DNA from: Streptomyces sp. NBC_00223
GTDB taxonomy: Bacteria; Actinomycetota; Actinomycetes; Streptomycetales; Streptomycetaceae
DNA length: 64,000 nt
Direction: 5' to 3'
NCBI RefSeq assembly: GCF_036199905.1
Contig: NZ_CP108109.1
Span: 1,116,001-1,180,000 of the forward strand
In this document: one piece after another, positions 38,200-47,538 of the stretch
Layout of the letters: every line of letters starts with the position of its first letter
Position numbering within the stretch: the first letter of the stretch is position 1
Made by a program: the position numbers and the translations under genes
Notes under the pieces: model-generated
The model's database searches: none
Told to the model about the DNA's origin: nothing
What the model saw: the letters and a program-made list of their open reading frames with translations, nothing else

Positions 38200-39228
38200 T
38201 CACTTCACGCGGTTGGACGCGACGGTCTCCCGGGCGGCGCGGATGGACTCCTTGAGGGACCCCATGGTGGCCAGGACGGCGGTGGGCTCGTAGCCGCAGT
38301 GCGCCATGCAGTTGTCGCAGCGCTCGTCCCTGCCGCGGCCGTACTTGTCCCAGTCGGTCTCGTCGATCAGCTTCTTGTACGTGGCCACATAGCCGTCGGC
38401 CATCAGGTAGCAGGGGCGCTGCCAGCCGAACAGCGAGTAGTTGGGGATCGCCCAGGCGGTGCAGGGGAAGTCCGCCTTGCCTTCGAGGAAGTCCAGGAAG
38501 AGCGGGCTGTGGTTGAGGCGCCACCGCCGCCGGTTGCCGTCGCCGAAGGCCTTCTTGAACAGCTCGCGGGTCTGCTCGACGCCCAGGAAGTGGTCCTGGT
38601 CGGGTGCCTTCTCGTAGGCGTAGGCGGGCGAGAGCATCATCTCGTCGACCTGGAGATCGTCATTGAGGTAGTTCAGGACCTCGACGATCGTCTGCGGGGT
38701 GTCGGTGTTGAAGAAAGTGGAGTTGGTGGTCACCCGGAAACCGCGGCGCTTGGCCTCCTTGATCGCCTCGACCGCCTCGTCGAAGACACCTTCCTTCGCC
38801 ACGGATTCGTCGTGGCGTTCCCGCATGCCGTCGATATGAACGGTAAACGCGAAGTAAGGAGACGGTGTGAATTTCTCGATCTTCTTGCGGAGCAGCATGG
38901 CATTGGTGCAGAGGAAGACATACTTCTTGCGCGCCACCAGCTGCCGTACGATCTCGTCGATCTGCGGGTGCATCAGCGGCTCGCCACCCGCGATGGAGAC
39001 CATCGGCGCGCCCGACTCCAGCACCGCCCCGACGGCCTGTGCCACCGGCATGCGCTGCTTCAGCACTCCCGCCGGGTGCTGGATCTTGCCACAGCCCTCA
39101 CAGGCGAGGTTGCACGCGAAGAGCGGTTCGAGTTCCACGATCAGCGGGAACTTTTCGCGGCGCCTGACCATTTTCTGTTCGAAGAGGTACGACGCGACAC
39201 GGATGGTCTGACGGAGCGGCATAGCCAT
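38200..39228 (-). CDS. hpnH: HpnH, radical SAM adenosyl-hopene transferase
   Basis: A 342-residue radical SAM protein. The cluster cysteines are Cys39, Cys43 and Cys46 (ACNLACEGC), and SIAGGEPLMHP is the SAM-binding GGE motif. A C-terminal Cys set (DERCDNCMAHCGYE) may bind a second cluster. HpnH adds the 5'-deoxyadenosyl radical to diploptene to begin the C35 side chain. It is 6 bp from hpnG upstream and 137 bp from dxs downstream. Confidence 0.95.
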   Translation of the reverse strand: MAMPLRQTIRVASYLFEQKMVRRREKFPLIVELEPLFACNLACEGCGKIQHPAGVLKQRMPVAQAVGAVLESGAPMVSIAGGEPLMHPQIDEIVRQLVARKKYVFLCTNAMLLRKKIEKFTPSPYFAFTVHIDGMRERHDESVAKEGVFDEAVEAIKEAKRRGFRVTTNSTFFNTDTPQTIVEVLNYLNDDLQVDEMMLSPAYAYEKAPDQDHFLGVEQTRELFKKAFGDGNRRRWRLNHSPLFLDFLEGKADFPCTAWAIPNYSLFGWQRPCYLMADGYVATYKKLIDETDWDKYGRGRDERCDNCMAHCGYEPTAVLATMGSLKESIRAARETVASNRVK

Positions 39229-39234
39229 CTGAGC

Positions 39235-39837
39235 TCACCTCCAGGGGAGCGCGGTAGTGCGGTGCCATTCGAGAAAGGCGGGAACAAGATCTCTGAGCAC
39301 CCGGAATGCGATGATCCCGGTGCGAAGCGTTCCGACACGCACGAGTTCGAACTCGGGCGTGTCGACGACGACGCGGGCCGCGGCGATGCGGTGCGCCCCC
39401 TCGGCGAGGGCGGCGCGCCGCATCGAGGCCGATTCCATGTCGACGGCGATGGCACCGGTCGCCGCGAGTGCGGTGCGCTCGGCGCCCCGCACGACATGGT
39501 CGGATTCCGCGAGGGTGCCGGTGTGCACGGTGTGCCCGGCGGCTTTCAGCGCGGCGACCAGCGCCGCGCTCTCGTGCCCGTCGTCGGGGACGACCACATC
39601 GCCCGGCCGCATGCCCGGGGCGAGCCCGGCGCAGAAGCCTGTGGTCAGTACGGCCGTGTCCGCCGCCGACGGGTCGTGCAGGGCCGCGCGGACGGCCCGG
39701 TCCGCGGCCTTGGGTCCCATGCCGGTACGCAGCACGGTGACCGCGTCCGCGGCGCTTCTGGCCACTCCCCTGCGCAGCGCGAACCGCTCGATGCGCAGGG
39801 CGCACACCACCAGCAGCGGGGACGGGGTACCACCCAC
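39235..39837 (-). CDS. hpnG: HpnG-like nucleosidase
   Basis: A 200-residue purine phosphorylase/MTAN-fold protein: VVCALRIERFALR at the N-terminus, TGFCAGLAPGMRPGDVVVPD as the nucleoside-binding loop, and AIAVDMESASMRRAALAEG with the ribose-binding Met-Glu-Ser. HpnG removes adenine from adenosylhopane to give ribosylhopane. It is shorter than MTAN enzymes (~230 residues), as usual for HpnG. It is packed 3 bp after shc and 6 bp before hpnH. Confidence 0.9.
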   Translation of the reverse strand: MGGTPSPLLVVCALRIERFALRRGVARSAADAVTVLRTGMGPKAADRAVRAALHDPSAADTAVLTTGFCAGLAPGMRPGDVVVPDDGHESAALVAALKAAGHTVHTGTLAESDHVVRGAERTALAATGAIAVDMESASMRRAALAEGAHRIAAARVVVDTPEFELVRVGTLRTGIIAFRVLRDLVPAFLEWHRTTALPWR

Positions 39838-39840
39838 GAA

Positions 39841-41874
39841 CTAGGCCCCCTTTCCCGGGACGGAGGAGCCGGCCGTGAGGCTGCTCGGGTGACCGAGCGC
39901 CCCGAAGGGCTCGCGCCGGACGTAGCGCCCGAGCGCGGTCAGCGGGAAGACCATGCGGTAGAGGTGGTAGTTGATCGAGAAGTCACGGGGGAATCCCGTG
40001 CCGGTGAAGTACGGCTCGTCCCAGGAGCCGTCCTCCTTCTGCGTCTCGGCCAGCCAGCGCACCCCGCGCGCCACGGACTCGCTGTCCCGCTCGCCGGCCG
40101 CGAGCAGCGCGAGCAGCGCCCAGGCGGTCTGCGAGGCGGTGGAGTGCCCGCGGCCCGCCCACTCCCGCTCGGAGTACGAGCGCAGGTCCTCCCCCCAGCC
40201 GCCGTCGGTGTTCTGCACCGACTCCAGCCAGCCGACCGCCCGGCGGACGGCCGGATGGCCGGTGGACAGGCCGGCCGCCACCAGCGCCGGGACCGCGGAC
40301 CCGGTGCCGTAGATGTAGTTGACCCCCCAGCGGCCGAACCAGGCGCCGCTGTCCTCCTGTTCGGCGAGCAGCCACTCGATGCCGCGCCGGGTGTGCGGAT
40401 CCTGTTCGAGGCCGAGCGCGGCCAGCATCTCCACGACATGGGCCGTGACGTCCGCGGACGGCGGGTCGATGACCTCGCCGAAGTCGCAGAACGGCAGCCG
40501 GTTGGGGAAGGGGCTGGTGTTGTCGGCGTCGAAGGCGCCCCAGGCGCCGTTCCTGGACTGCATGCCGACGTTCCAGCGGACGGCCCGGTCGATCGCGGTG
40601 TCCACCCGCGCCTGGTCCGGGTGGTCGATCCGGCGCAGCGCCAGCACCACTTCCGCGGTGTCGTCGATGTCCGGGTAGTTGTCGTTGTGGAACTCGAAGG
40701 CCCAGCCGCCCGGCGCGAGTTGCGGACGCTGCACCGACCAGTCGCCCGGCCGGGTGATCTGCTCGCCGAGCATCCAGTCGGCGGCCTTCACCAGCGCCGG
40801 ATGGTCGGCGGCCACCCCGCCGTCGGCGAGCGCGATGGCGGCCAGACAGGTGTCCCAGACCGGGGACTGGCACGCCTCGATCATCCGTACGCCGTCCCGG
40901 GGCCAGACGGCGAAACGATCCAGCGACTCGAGTCCGGCCTTGACCACCGGGTGGTCCAGGTCGTACCCGAGCAGGTGCAGGGCGATCACCGAGTAGACGG
41001 CCGGCGGCTGGATGCCGCCCCAACAGCCGTCGGACTCCTGGCGTTCGATGATCCAGCGCGCGCAGGCGTTCATCGCGGTTCGGCGCACGGGACGCGGGCT
41101 GAACCGGCGGTAGACGTGCAGCGCCTGGTCCAGACGCTGGAAGACACCGTCCCAACTGGTGATCGGGGAGCGGCGCCGCTTGGGGTTGGGCACCGCGGGA
41201 TCGACATGCAGCTCGTCGATGCCGAACGGGGCCGGGCGCACCGGGCGGTGGGCCGCGACGACGGTCAGCGGCACGATGGTCTGCCGGGCCCAGCAGCCGA
41301 AGGAGTAGATGTTCAGCGGCATCCACTTGGGCAGGTAGATGATCTCCGGCGGCATTTCCGGGAGGTCGTCCCAGCTCCACCAGCCGAACAGGGCGAGCCA
41401 GATCCGGGTGAAGACCCGGCTCGCCGCGACGCCACCCTCGTTGCGCGACCACTTGGCGGCCAGCGCCATATGGGCCTCGTCCGGGGAGTCCCCGGCCAGC
41501 CGCAGCGCGACATACGCCTCGACCGTGGCCGAGACGTCACCGGGCCCGCCGTGGAAGGTGGGCCAGGCGCCGTCCTCGCGCTGCTGGGAGCGGATCCACC
41601 GGGCCGAGGCCGCGGTGACCTGCTCGTCCTGGATACCGAGGAACTGCCGCAGCATCAGATCCTCGGCGTCCATGGTCACATTCGTTTCGAGGTCGCCTTT
41701 CCACCATCCGTCAGGGTGCTGCCGTGCCAGAAGGTGGTCTGCGGCGCGCTGCACGGCACGCTGCGCCGCCGCCTCGGTGGTTCCGGATGGAACAGGGTCC
41801 GGTTCCGAGGTGCTGCTGGCCGAAGGTGTCCGGTGGGTTGGCGTCCCTGGACTGCCATCGGTCGTCGCTGTCAT
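39841..41874 (-). CDS. shc: Squalene-hopene cyclase
   Basis: A 677-residue membrane-associated cyclase that turns squalene into hopene and diplopterol. The catalytic DxDD is Asp402-Ile-Asp404-Asp405 (YPDIDDTAEV). QW repeats are spread along the chain (DGAWPTFHGG, DGCWGGIQ, NGAWGAFDADN, DGGWGEDL, DGSWDEPYFTGTGFP). ATG 41874 has GGGGAAG upstream; a longer in-frame start is unlikely. It lies 98 bp after the polyprenyl synthase and 3 bp before hpnG. Confidence 0.96.
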   Translation of the reverse strand: MTATTDGSPGTPTHRTPSASSTSEPDPVPSGTTEAAAQRAVQRAADHLLARQHPDGWWKGDLETNVTMDAEDLMLRQFLGIQDEQVTAASARWIRSQQREDGAWPTFHGGPGDVSATVEAYVALRLAGDSPDEAHMALAAKWSRNEGGVAASRVFTRIWLALFGWWSWDDLPEMPPEIIYLPKWMPLNIYSFGCWARQTIVPLTVVAAHRPVRPAPFGIDELHVDPAVPNPKRRRSPITSWDGVFQRLDQALHVYRRFSPRPVRRTAMNACARWIIERQESDGCWGGIQPPAVYSVIALHLLGYDLDHPVVKAGLESLDRFAVWPRDGVRMIEACQSPVWDTCLAAIALADGGVAADHPALVKAADWMLGEQITRPGDWSVQRPQLAPGGWAFEFHNDNYPDIDDTAEVVLALRRIDHPDQARVDTAIDRAVRWNVGMQSRNGAWGAFDADNTSPFPNRLPFCDFGEVIDPPSADVTAHVVEMLAALGLEQDPHTRRGIEWLLAEQEDSGAWFGRWGVNYIYGTGSAVPALVAAGLSTGHPAVRRAVGWLESVQNTDGGWGEDLRSYSEREWAGRGHSTASQTAWALLALLAAGERDSESVARGVRWLAETQKEDGSWDEPYFTGTGFPRDFSINYHLYRMVFPLTALGRYVRREPFGALGHPSSLTAGSSVPGKGA

Positions 41875-41972
41875 GGCTTCCCCTTTGCAGTTGAGACTTC
41901 TGCGGTGTTGGGGGCGGCCGTCGGCCGTCACATGAGAGGGACCGGCGACGTCGAGCGCTCCACAGTCGTTCT

Positions 41973-43043
41973 TTACTTCTCGCGAACCACCACAAAATCC
42001 GCCAGGCCTACGAGTTTACGTTGAACTTGTTCGGGCATGTCCATTTTGTCCAGCGCGGCGATCGCGGTCGCGTACTGCCTCCTGGCCTCCTGAGAGGTCC
42101 ATTCCCGGCCACCGGCTTCTTCGATCAACGCCGCGCGCATGGCGAACTCTTCCTCGCTGAACGCATCGTTTTCCGGATTCTTCGCGTCCGCCGCCAGGAG
42201 TTCACCCAGGCGCTCCGACGCGGAGCCGCCGGCGGCGAGCGCGGCGACCACCGGAAGCGACTTCTTGCGCTGGCGCAGATCGCTCCAGGTCTGCTTTCCG
42301 GTGGTGGCCGGATCGCCCCAGATGCCCAGCAGGTCGTCGATCGCCTGGAAGGACAGGCCGAGGTGGTAGCCGTACTCCTCCAGCGCGTCCGCGTCCGCCT
42401 CCGAGGCACCGCCGAGCACCGCGCCGATGGAGGAGGCGCAGGCCAGCAGGGCGCCGGTCTTGTTGCCCTCCATGTCCAGGCACTCCTGCACGGTGACCCG
42501 CTCGCGGTGCTCGAAGGAGATGTCCTGGGCCTGACCGTCGATCAGCTTGCGGGTGGCGGTGGTCAGCCGGCGGGTGGCCCGCCCGGCCTCGACCGTCCCC
42601 TGCTCCAGCAGGATCTCGTTGGCGAGCGCGAACAGCGCGTCGCCGACCAGGATCGCCTGGGCGGGGCCGTGCACCTTCCACACCGTGTCGCGGTGCCGCC
42701 GCTGCTCGTCACCGTCCATCAGGTCGTCGTGCAGCAGCGAGAAGTTGTGCACCAGCTCCACCGCGACCGCGCCGGGCACCCCGGTCTCGGCCGGGGCGCC
42801 CGCTGCCTGCGCCGACAGCAGCGCCAGCGCCGGACGGACGGCCTTGCCGCCGTCGCCGAGCGCGGGCCGGCCGGCCTGGTCGATCCAGCCGAAGTGGTAC
42901 GACGCGACGGTGTCCATCGGAGGGGCGAGGCGTGCCACTGCCGCGCGGAGCACCGGTGTGGTCAGGATGCGGCCGTTTTCCAGCAGCGCGATGACGCTGT
43001 CAGCGGTCACGTTCTCTCCTCTTGTTGCACCAATAGCACTCAT
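41973..43043 (-). CDS. Polyprenyl (farnesyl) diphosphate synthase
   Basis: A 356-residue trans-prenyltransferase. The first Asp-rich motif is LLHDDLMDGD and the second is QAIDDLLGIWGD; GGKAVRPALALLSAQ and GNKTGALLACASSIGA are also conserved. In hopanoid clusters it is expected to supply farnesyl diphosphate for squalene synthesis. Its ATG overlaps the hpnE stop (ATGA). Confidence 0.92.
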   Translation of the reverse strand: MSAIGATRGENVTADSVIALLENGRILTTPVLRAAVARLAPPMDTVASYHFGWIDQAGRPALGDGGKAVRPALALLSAQAAGAPAETGVPGAVAVELVHNFSLLHDDLMDGDEQRRHRDTVWKVHGPAQAILVGDALFALANEILLEQGTVEAGRATRRLTTATRKLIDGQAQDISFEHRERVTVQECLDMEGNKTGALLACASSIGAVLGGASEADADALEEYGYHLGLSFQAIDDLLGIWGDPATTGKQTWSDLRQRKKSLPVVAALAAGGSASERLGELLAADAKNPENDAFSEEEFAMRAALIEEAGGREWTSQEARRQYATAIAALDKMDMPEQVQRKLVGLADFVVVREK

Positions 43044-44458
43044 GCCGCCTCCAGGACGCCGGATTCGTACGGCAGCCCGAGGGCGGACAAAGCTTCTCGG
43101 GAGGCATGCAGGCCACTGCGTACCGCGCTCTCCATGGTCGCGGGCCAGCCGGTGGCGGTCCACGCCCCGGCGAGGAACAGGCCGGGGGCGCGGGTCGCGG
43201 CCCCGGGTCGCAGGGCGGCCACGCCCGGGGCGGGCGCGAAGGTCGCGTTACGTTCACGGGTGACGAAGAAGTCCAGGATCTCCGCGCCCCGGGCGGCCGG
43301 CAGCAGCCGCTCCAGCTCGGGCAGGTAGCGGGCGCGCAGCTCGGCGACGGGCAGGTCGATCTCGTCCTGCACCGCGGACTGCGACACGGCCACGTACTGG
43401 CCGGTCCCGGTCAGTCCCGAACTCCTGGTGCGGTCGAAGACCCACTGGACAGGGCTGCCCACCGCCGCGAGGAAGGGCTGGTCCAGCACCTGTCTGTCGT
43501 AGATCACATGGACATTGAGGATCGGCGCGGTGCCGATGCGCAACAGCTTTTCCGGCTCTTCCAGCGCGCCTTCCGGCAGCAGGCCGTGCGCCTCGTGCTG
43601 AGGCACCGCCAGCACCACGGTGGCGGCGTCCAGTTGCTCGCCGCGGCCGGGTCCGGTCTCCACCGTGACCTGCCAGCCTCCGTCCGGGGCCGCCTCGATC
43701 CCGGCCGCCCGGCCGCGCAGCACCGTACGCACCCCGGCCGCCTCCAGCGCCCGGCGGGCCCGCAGGTCGTGCAGGTCGCCGAGGGGAGCCGAGGCCCAGC
43801 CGATGTCGGCGGCGCCGGGGTCGGAGAGCAGCCCGGTCTTGAAGACCATCGCGGCCAGGCCAAGCGAGGCATTGCCCGCGGTGGCGTTCAGGGTGGCGAC
43901 GCCGACCAGGTCCCACAGCGCCTCGATGGTGCGGGGCGACTGCCCGCGCGCGGCCAGCCAGCTGCCGAAGTCCGTACGGTCCAGGGCCGGATCGGCCAGG
44001 TCCAGGCCGCGCAGGGCGAGCGCGGCCCGGCCGACCGAGGCGCGTTCGCGCAAGCTGAGGTGCGGATAGCGGACCAGGCTCGTGGCCAGATGCAGCGGTA
44101 CGGGCAGCGCGCTGCGCCCCAGCCGCCCCATCCGGCCGGTGTCGGCGTCGAACACCGGTACGTCGAGCCGGTCCTGCAGGGTGATCAGGTCCCGGGCCTC
44201 GATCCGGTCCAGGAACCACTGGTAGGCGGTGCAGCAGCGCAGAAAGACATGCTGGCCGTTGTCGACGCTCAACTCGCCGCGCTTGAAGGAGAAGGCCAGC
44301 CCGCCCAGCCGCGGCCGGGCCTCGGTGAGCGTCACCCGCAGCCCGGCGTCGGCGAGCGCGAGCGCGGCCGTGGTGCCGGCCAGCCCGCCGCCGATCACCA
44401 CGGCGGTGCGCCGTACCTGCTCGTCACGGCCCGGCCCGGTGCCGGTGGTCGTGGTCAT
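43040..44458 (-). CDS. hpnE: HpnE, squalene-associated FAD-dependent desaturase/reductase
   Basis: A 472-residue amine-oxidase/phytoene-desaturase-fold flavoprotein. The dinucleotide motif is VVIGGGLAGTTAALALADAG with the downstream Glu of TEARPRLGG, and the C-terminal FAD motif is GLFLAGAWTATGWPATMESA. HpnE completes the three-step conversion of farnesyl diphosphate to squalene after HpnC and HpnD. It overlaps the polyprenyl synthase start and lies 133 bp after hpnD. Confidence 0.94.
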   Translation of the reverse strand: MTTTTGTGPGRDEQVRRTAVVIGGGLAGTTAALALADAGLRVTLTEARPRLGGLAFSFKRGELSVDNGQHVFLRCCTAYQWFLDRIEARDLITLQDRLDVPVFDADTGRMGRLGRSALPVPLHLATSLVRYPHLSLRERASVGRAALALRGLDLADPALDRTDFGSWLAARGQSPRTIEALWDLVGVATLNATAGNASLGLAAMVFKTGLLSDPGAADIGWASAPLGDLHDLRARRALEAAGVRTVLRGRAAGIEAAPDGGWQVTVETGPGRGEQLDAATVVLAVPQHEAHGLLPEGALEEPEKLLRIGTAPILNVHVIYDRQVLDQPFLAAVGSPVQWVFDRTRSSGLTGTGQYVAVSQSAVQDEIDLPVAELRARYLPELERLLPAARGAEILDFFVTRERNATFAPAPGVAALRPGAATRAPGLFLAGAWTATGWPATMESAVRSGLHASREALSALGLPYESGVLEAA

Positions 44459-44591
44459 GCGCCCTCCCCTGGGGCCGCGCCATAACAGGCGCGGCGGGCC
44501 GTCGCGGAAAGTGACGCCGTACGCGTCGTGAGGGTTGCTCGGTCGTGTCCGTCGTGCCGTGCGGCTGGACCCGCGCTGAAGCGGGTGGGTC

Positions 44592-45536
44592 TCACGCGTC
44601 ACCCCGGGGGCCGCGCGCGGTACGCCTGGCGTCGAGTCCGGCCAGGCCGCGCACGGCGACGTACGCCTTCTCCCGGCCCGGCAGCGAGACCCGGCCGCGC
44701 AGCACGGCCTCGGGGTCGGCGGCGATCCGCTCCAGCAGCCGGCGGTAGATGCCGGCCATGGCGGAGACGCACGCACCGCTCCTGCGGTCGAGCATCGGCA
44801 GCAGCCGGTAGCCGGTGGCGAACAGCGCGCGGGCACGGCGTACTTCGAACTCCACCAGACCGGCGAAGTCCGACCCGGGCGGCGCGGTGTCCCCGTGGAA
44901 ACCGTCCGCGCAGCCGAACTTGGCGAGATCCTGGGCAGGCAGATATGTACGTCCGTTGCCGGCGTCCTCGCGGACGTCCCGGAGGATGTTGGTGAGTTGC
45001 AGGGCGAGGCCGAGCGTGTCGGCATATTCGGCGGCACGTTCATGATCGTGCCCATTCGTGGTGCCGAAAACCCCCAGCGACAGCCTTCCGATGGCCCCGG
45101 CCACACAACGGCAGTAAACGGCCAGGTCGTCCCAGGTTTCGTACGTTTCTCCGCGGACGTCCATCAGCACGCCGTCGATGAGTTCGTCCAGGCCGCCGAG
45201 CGGCAGCGGGAACTTCGCGGCGCTGTCGGCCAGCGCGACCGCGACCGGGTCGGTGTCGTCCTCGCGGACCTCGCCGGCCCGGACCCGGGTGAGCACCGTC
45301 CGGGTGGCGTCGAGGCGTTCGGCCTTCTCCCCGGGGGCCAGATCGCCGTCGCCGATGTCGTCGACCCGCCGGGAGAACGCGTAAAGGGCGGACATCGCCT
45401 GCCGCTTGGGGGTGGGCAACAAGCGAATGCCGTACGCGAAGTTGCGCGCCTCATGGCCGGTCACGGTCTCACAGTACCTGTATGCGGCAAGTACTTGAGC
45501 GGACGTGTGGGCGGAACCGTTCACGGTCCGGCTCAC
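44592..45536 (-). CDS. hpnD: HpnD, presqualene diphosphate synthase
   Basis: A 314-residue squalene/phytoene synthase-type enzyme. The two Asp-rich motifs are RRVDDIGDGD (~57-66) and LTNILRDVREDAGNGR (~180-195), with YCRCVAGAIGRLSLGVFG between them. It makes presqualene diphosphate from two farnesyl diphosphates. It starts with GTG overlapping the hpnC stop (GTGA), so the two are coupled. Confidence 0.94.
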   Translation of the reverse strand: MSRTVNGSAHTSAQVLAAYRYCETVTGHEARNFAYGIRLLPTPKRQAMSALYAFSRRVDDIGDGDLAPGEKAERLDATRTVLTRVRAGEVREDDTDPVAVALADSAAKFPLPLGGLDELIDGVLMDVRGETYETWDDLAVYCRCVAGAIGRLSLGVFGTTNGHDHERAAEYADTLGLALQLTNILRDVREDAGNGRTYLPAQDLAKFGCADGFHGDTAPPGSDFAGLVEFEVRRARALFATGYRLLPMLDRRSGACVSAMAGIYRRLLERIAADPEAVLRGRVSLPGREKAYVAVRGLAGLDARRTARGPRGDA

Positions 45537-46420
45537 CCCTCTCTTCGCAATGTCGACCCCACCTCGCGCAGCAGGCTGGGCTTGGTGGCTTTGGGCGGAC
45601 CTGCCAGGACGTCGTACCGCGCGCCCTCGACCGCCTTCAGCGCGGCACGCCCGCCGCCGACGAAACCGGCGAGCAGCAGCCGAAGCCTTCCACGGACGCT
45701 ACCCACCAGGGGAGTACCTTCATACAACAGATCGCGGGCGCGTTCGGCCTCGAAGGCCACCAGTTCGCGTACTCGTTCGTTCGCGTGCGGTGCGGCGAGG
45801 TCTGCCTCCTCCACGGCGTAGCGTTTCATGTCCTCGGCCGGCAGATACACCCGGTCCCTGCCCAGGTCCTCCGCCACGTCCTGGATGTGCTCGACGATCT
45901 GGAGCGCCGTGCACACCGCGTCGGAGTGGCGGATGCGTTCGGGCGTCGAGGTGCCGGTGATGGACAGCACCAGCCGGCCGACCGGATTGGCGGACAGCTC
46001 GCAGTAGGCCAGCAGCTCGTCGTACGTGCTGTAGCGGCGCACGTGCTGGTCCTGGCGGTTGGCGCCGATCAGGCCGAGGAAGGGGTCGGGGGTCAGCCGG
46101 TGCCGGCGGACCGTGGGCTGAAGGGCGGTCAGCAGCGGGTGCGCGGGGGTGCCGTCGAAGACCTTGCGCAGATCGGCCTCGAAGGCGTCGAGCATGGCGA
46201 GCCGGTCCTCGGCGGCCTGCGGGTCGAGCCCGAGCAGGACCGCGTCCGCGCGTCCGCCGCCCGCGAGGTCGCCGTCACCGATGTCGTCGACCAGCCGGGC
46301 GAATCCGTACACCGCCATCAGGTCCCTGCGCCAGGCGCGCGGCAGGAACACCGGAGCCACGGGGAAGTTCTCGCGCGCGGCCTTGTCCAGGACGGCCCGG
46401 GACGTGTCGTCCCCGGTCAC
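45533..46420 (-). CDS. hpnC: HpnC, hydroxysqualene synthase
   Basis: A 295-residue squalene synthase-fold protein, paralogous to HpnD, with Asp-rich motifs FARLVDDIGDGD and VEHIQDVAEDLGRDRVYLP. HpnC converts presqualene diphosphate to hydroxysqualene, which HpnE then reduces. It opens the ~11.8-kb hopanoid operon. The start is a GTG at 46420 that overlaps the stop of a 21-codon upstream ORF (GTGA), suggesting translational coupling to a leader peptide. Confidence 0.94.
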   Translation of the reverse strand: MTGDDTSRAVLDKAARENFPVAPVFLPRAWRRDLMAVYGFARLVDDIGDGDLAGGGRADAVLLGLDPQAAEDRLAMLDAFEADLRKVFDGTPAHPLLTALQPTVRRHRLTPDPFLGLIGANRQDQHVRRYSTYDELLAYCELSANPVGRLVLSITGTSTPERIRHSDAVCTALQIVEHIQDVAEDLGRDRVYLPAEDMKRYAVEEADLAAPHANERVRELVAFEAERARDLLYEGTPLVGSVRGRLRLLLAGFVGGGRAALKAVEGARYDVLAGPPKATKPSLLREVGSTLRREG

Positions 46421-46482
46421 CGCGGAGTTCCCGGCACACAGGCGGCGAACGAGCCCCGGAACTGGATGGTCCCGATCTTCAT
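46417..46482 (-). CDS. 21-residue leader ORF overlapping hpnC
   Basis: ATG at 46482 reads 21 codons (starting MKIGTIQFRG) and its TGA overlaps the hpnC GTG. A GGGGGAT sequence lies ~9 bp upstream of the ATG, giving a better ribosome site than hpnC has by itself. Translation of hpnC may depend on it. No regulatory peptide family is recognised. Confidence 0.4.
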   Translation of the reverse strand: MKIGTIQFRGSFAACVPGTPR

Positions 46483-46614
46483 GGCCGCCACATCCCCCGT
46501 TTTACACCGCCCGGTCGGATCTTCCCATTTCGGACACGCCGCTCCGGCGCTCCCGCACATCCGGTATCGATCATCGACAGGCTCCCAGCACCGGTACAGC
46601 TTACGTCCGGCCAC

Positions 46615-46634
46615 CCCCCGGCGTACGCCGGGGG
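46615..46634. repeat. Perfect 20-bp palindrome
   Basis: CCCCCGGCGTACGCCGGGGG, in the gap between the two minus-strand operons, ~135 bp upstream of the leader ORF start. It could be a hairpin or an operator for the hopanoid promoter. Confidence 0.45.
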
Positions 46635-46666
46635 CACGGCGGGAACAACAACGGGGACAACACACA

Positions 46667-46693
46667 ACCCCCGCCGGATCATCCGGCGGGGGT
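46667..46693 (-). terminator. Terminator of the glycopolymer operon
   Basis: ACCCCCGCCGGAT (46667-46679) and ATCCGGCGGGGGT (46681-46693) form a long stem, 36 bp beyond the stop of the ABC ATPase gene on the minus strand. It should separate the two long minus-strand operons. Confidence 0.7.
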
Positions 46694-46728
46694 CGGCGAG
46701 TCTCAGCAATTTCCACGGTGGTCCGTGA

Positions 46729-47538
46729 TCACTTGCCCGTGTGCTTCTCGTACGCCTTGAGCACTTCCTCGGTGGGGCCGTCCATCAGCATCTCGCCCTT
46801 CTCCAGCCACACCACCCGGTCGCAGGTGTCGCGGATCGACTTGTTGCTGTGGCTGACCAGGAAGACGGTGCCGGCCTCCTTGCGCAGTTCGCGGATGCGC
46901 TTCTCGGAGCGCCGCTGGAACTGCCGGTCGCCGGTGGCCAGCGCCTCGTCGATCATCAGCACGTCGTGGTTCTTGGCCGCCGCGATCGAGAAGCGCAGCC
47001 GGGCCGCCATGCCGGAGGAGTACGTCCGCATCGGCAGCGAGATGAAGTCGCCCTTGTCGTTGATGCCGGAGAAGTCCACGATGCCCTTGTAGCGGTCGCG
47101 GATCTCCTCCTGCGTCATGCCCATGGCCAGGCCGCCGAGGATGACATTGCGCTCACCGGTCAGGTCGTTCATCAGGGCCGCGTTGACACCCAGCAGGGAG
47201 GGCTGGCCGTCGGTGTAGATCTGGCCGCTCTCCGGCGGCAGCAGTCCGGCGATGGCCCGCAGGATCGTCGACTTGCCCGAGCCGTTGGAACCGATGATGC
47301 CGATCGCCTCGCCGCGGTAGGCGGTGAAGCTCACCCCGCGCACCGCGTGCACCCGGCGGACGTTCGGCGACTTCTTGCGGGACACCAGCCGGCCGAGCGC
47401 CGCGACGGCGCTGCCCTTGCCGGTGCCCGCGCCGTGCACGGTGTAGACGATGTGCACGTCGTCCACGATCACGGTGGGGATACGAGCCTCGGTGGCGGTC
47501 TGCACCGGGGGAAGCGTCTGTGTCTCAGCCACGGCCAT
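46729..47538 (-). CDS. tagH: ABC exporter ATPase, TagH/Wzt type
   Basis: A 269-residue ATPase with Walker A GIIGSNGSGKSTI, signature YSSGMAARLRFSIAAA, Walker B VLMIDEALATGD and switch His in FLVSHSNKSIRD. The pattern (LLPPESGQIYTDGQPSLLG, short C-terminus) is that of teichoic acid and O-antigen exporters. It overlaps the permease gene by 14 bp. It energises export of the polymer made by the upstream genes of the operon. Confidence 0.9.
   Translation of the reverse strand: MAVAETQTLPPVQTATEARIPTVIVDDVHIVYTVHGAGTGKGSAVAALGRLVSRKKSPNVRRVHAVRGVSFTAYRGEAIGIIGSNGSGKSTILRAIAGLLPPESGQIYTDGQPSLLGVNAALMNDLTGERNVILGGLAMGMTQEEIRDRYKGIVDFSGINDKGDFISLPMRTYSSGMAARLRFSIAAAKNHDVLMIDEALATGDRQFQRRSEKRIRELRKEAGTVFLVSHSNKSIRDTCDRVVWLEKGEMLMDGPTEEVLKAYEKHTGK

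Noticed and set aside
37876-42024. Very long plus-strand open frame across the hopanoid genes
   Set aside because: It is the antisense of dxs, hpnH, hpnG and shc, caused by strong GC bias; its translation matches no family.
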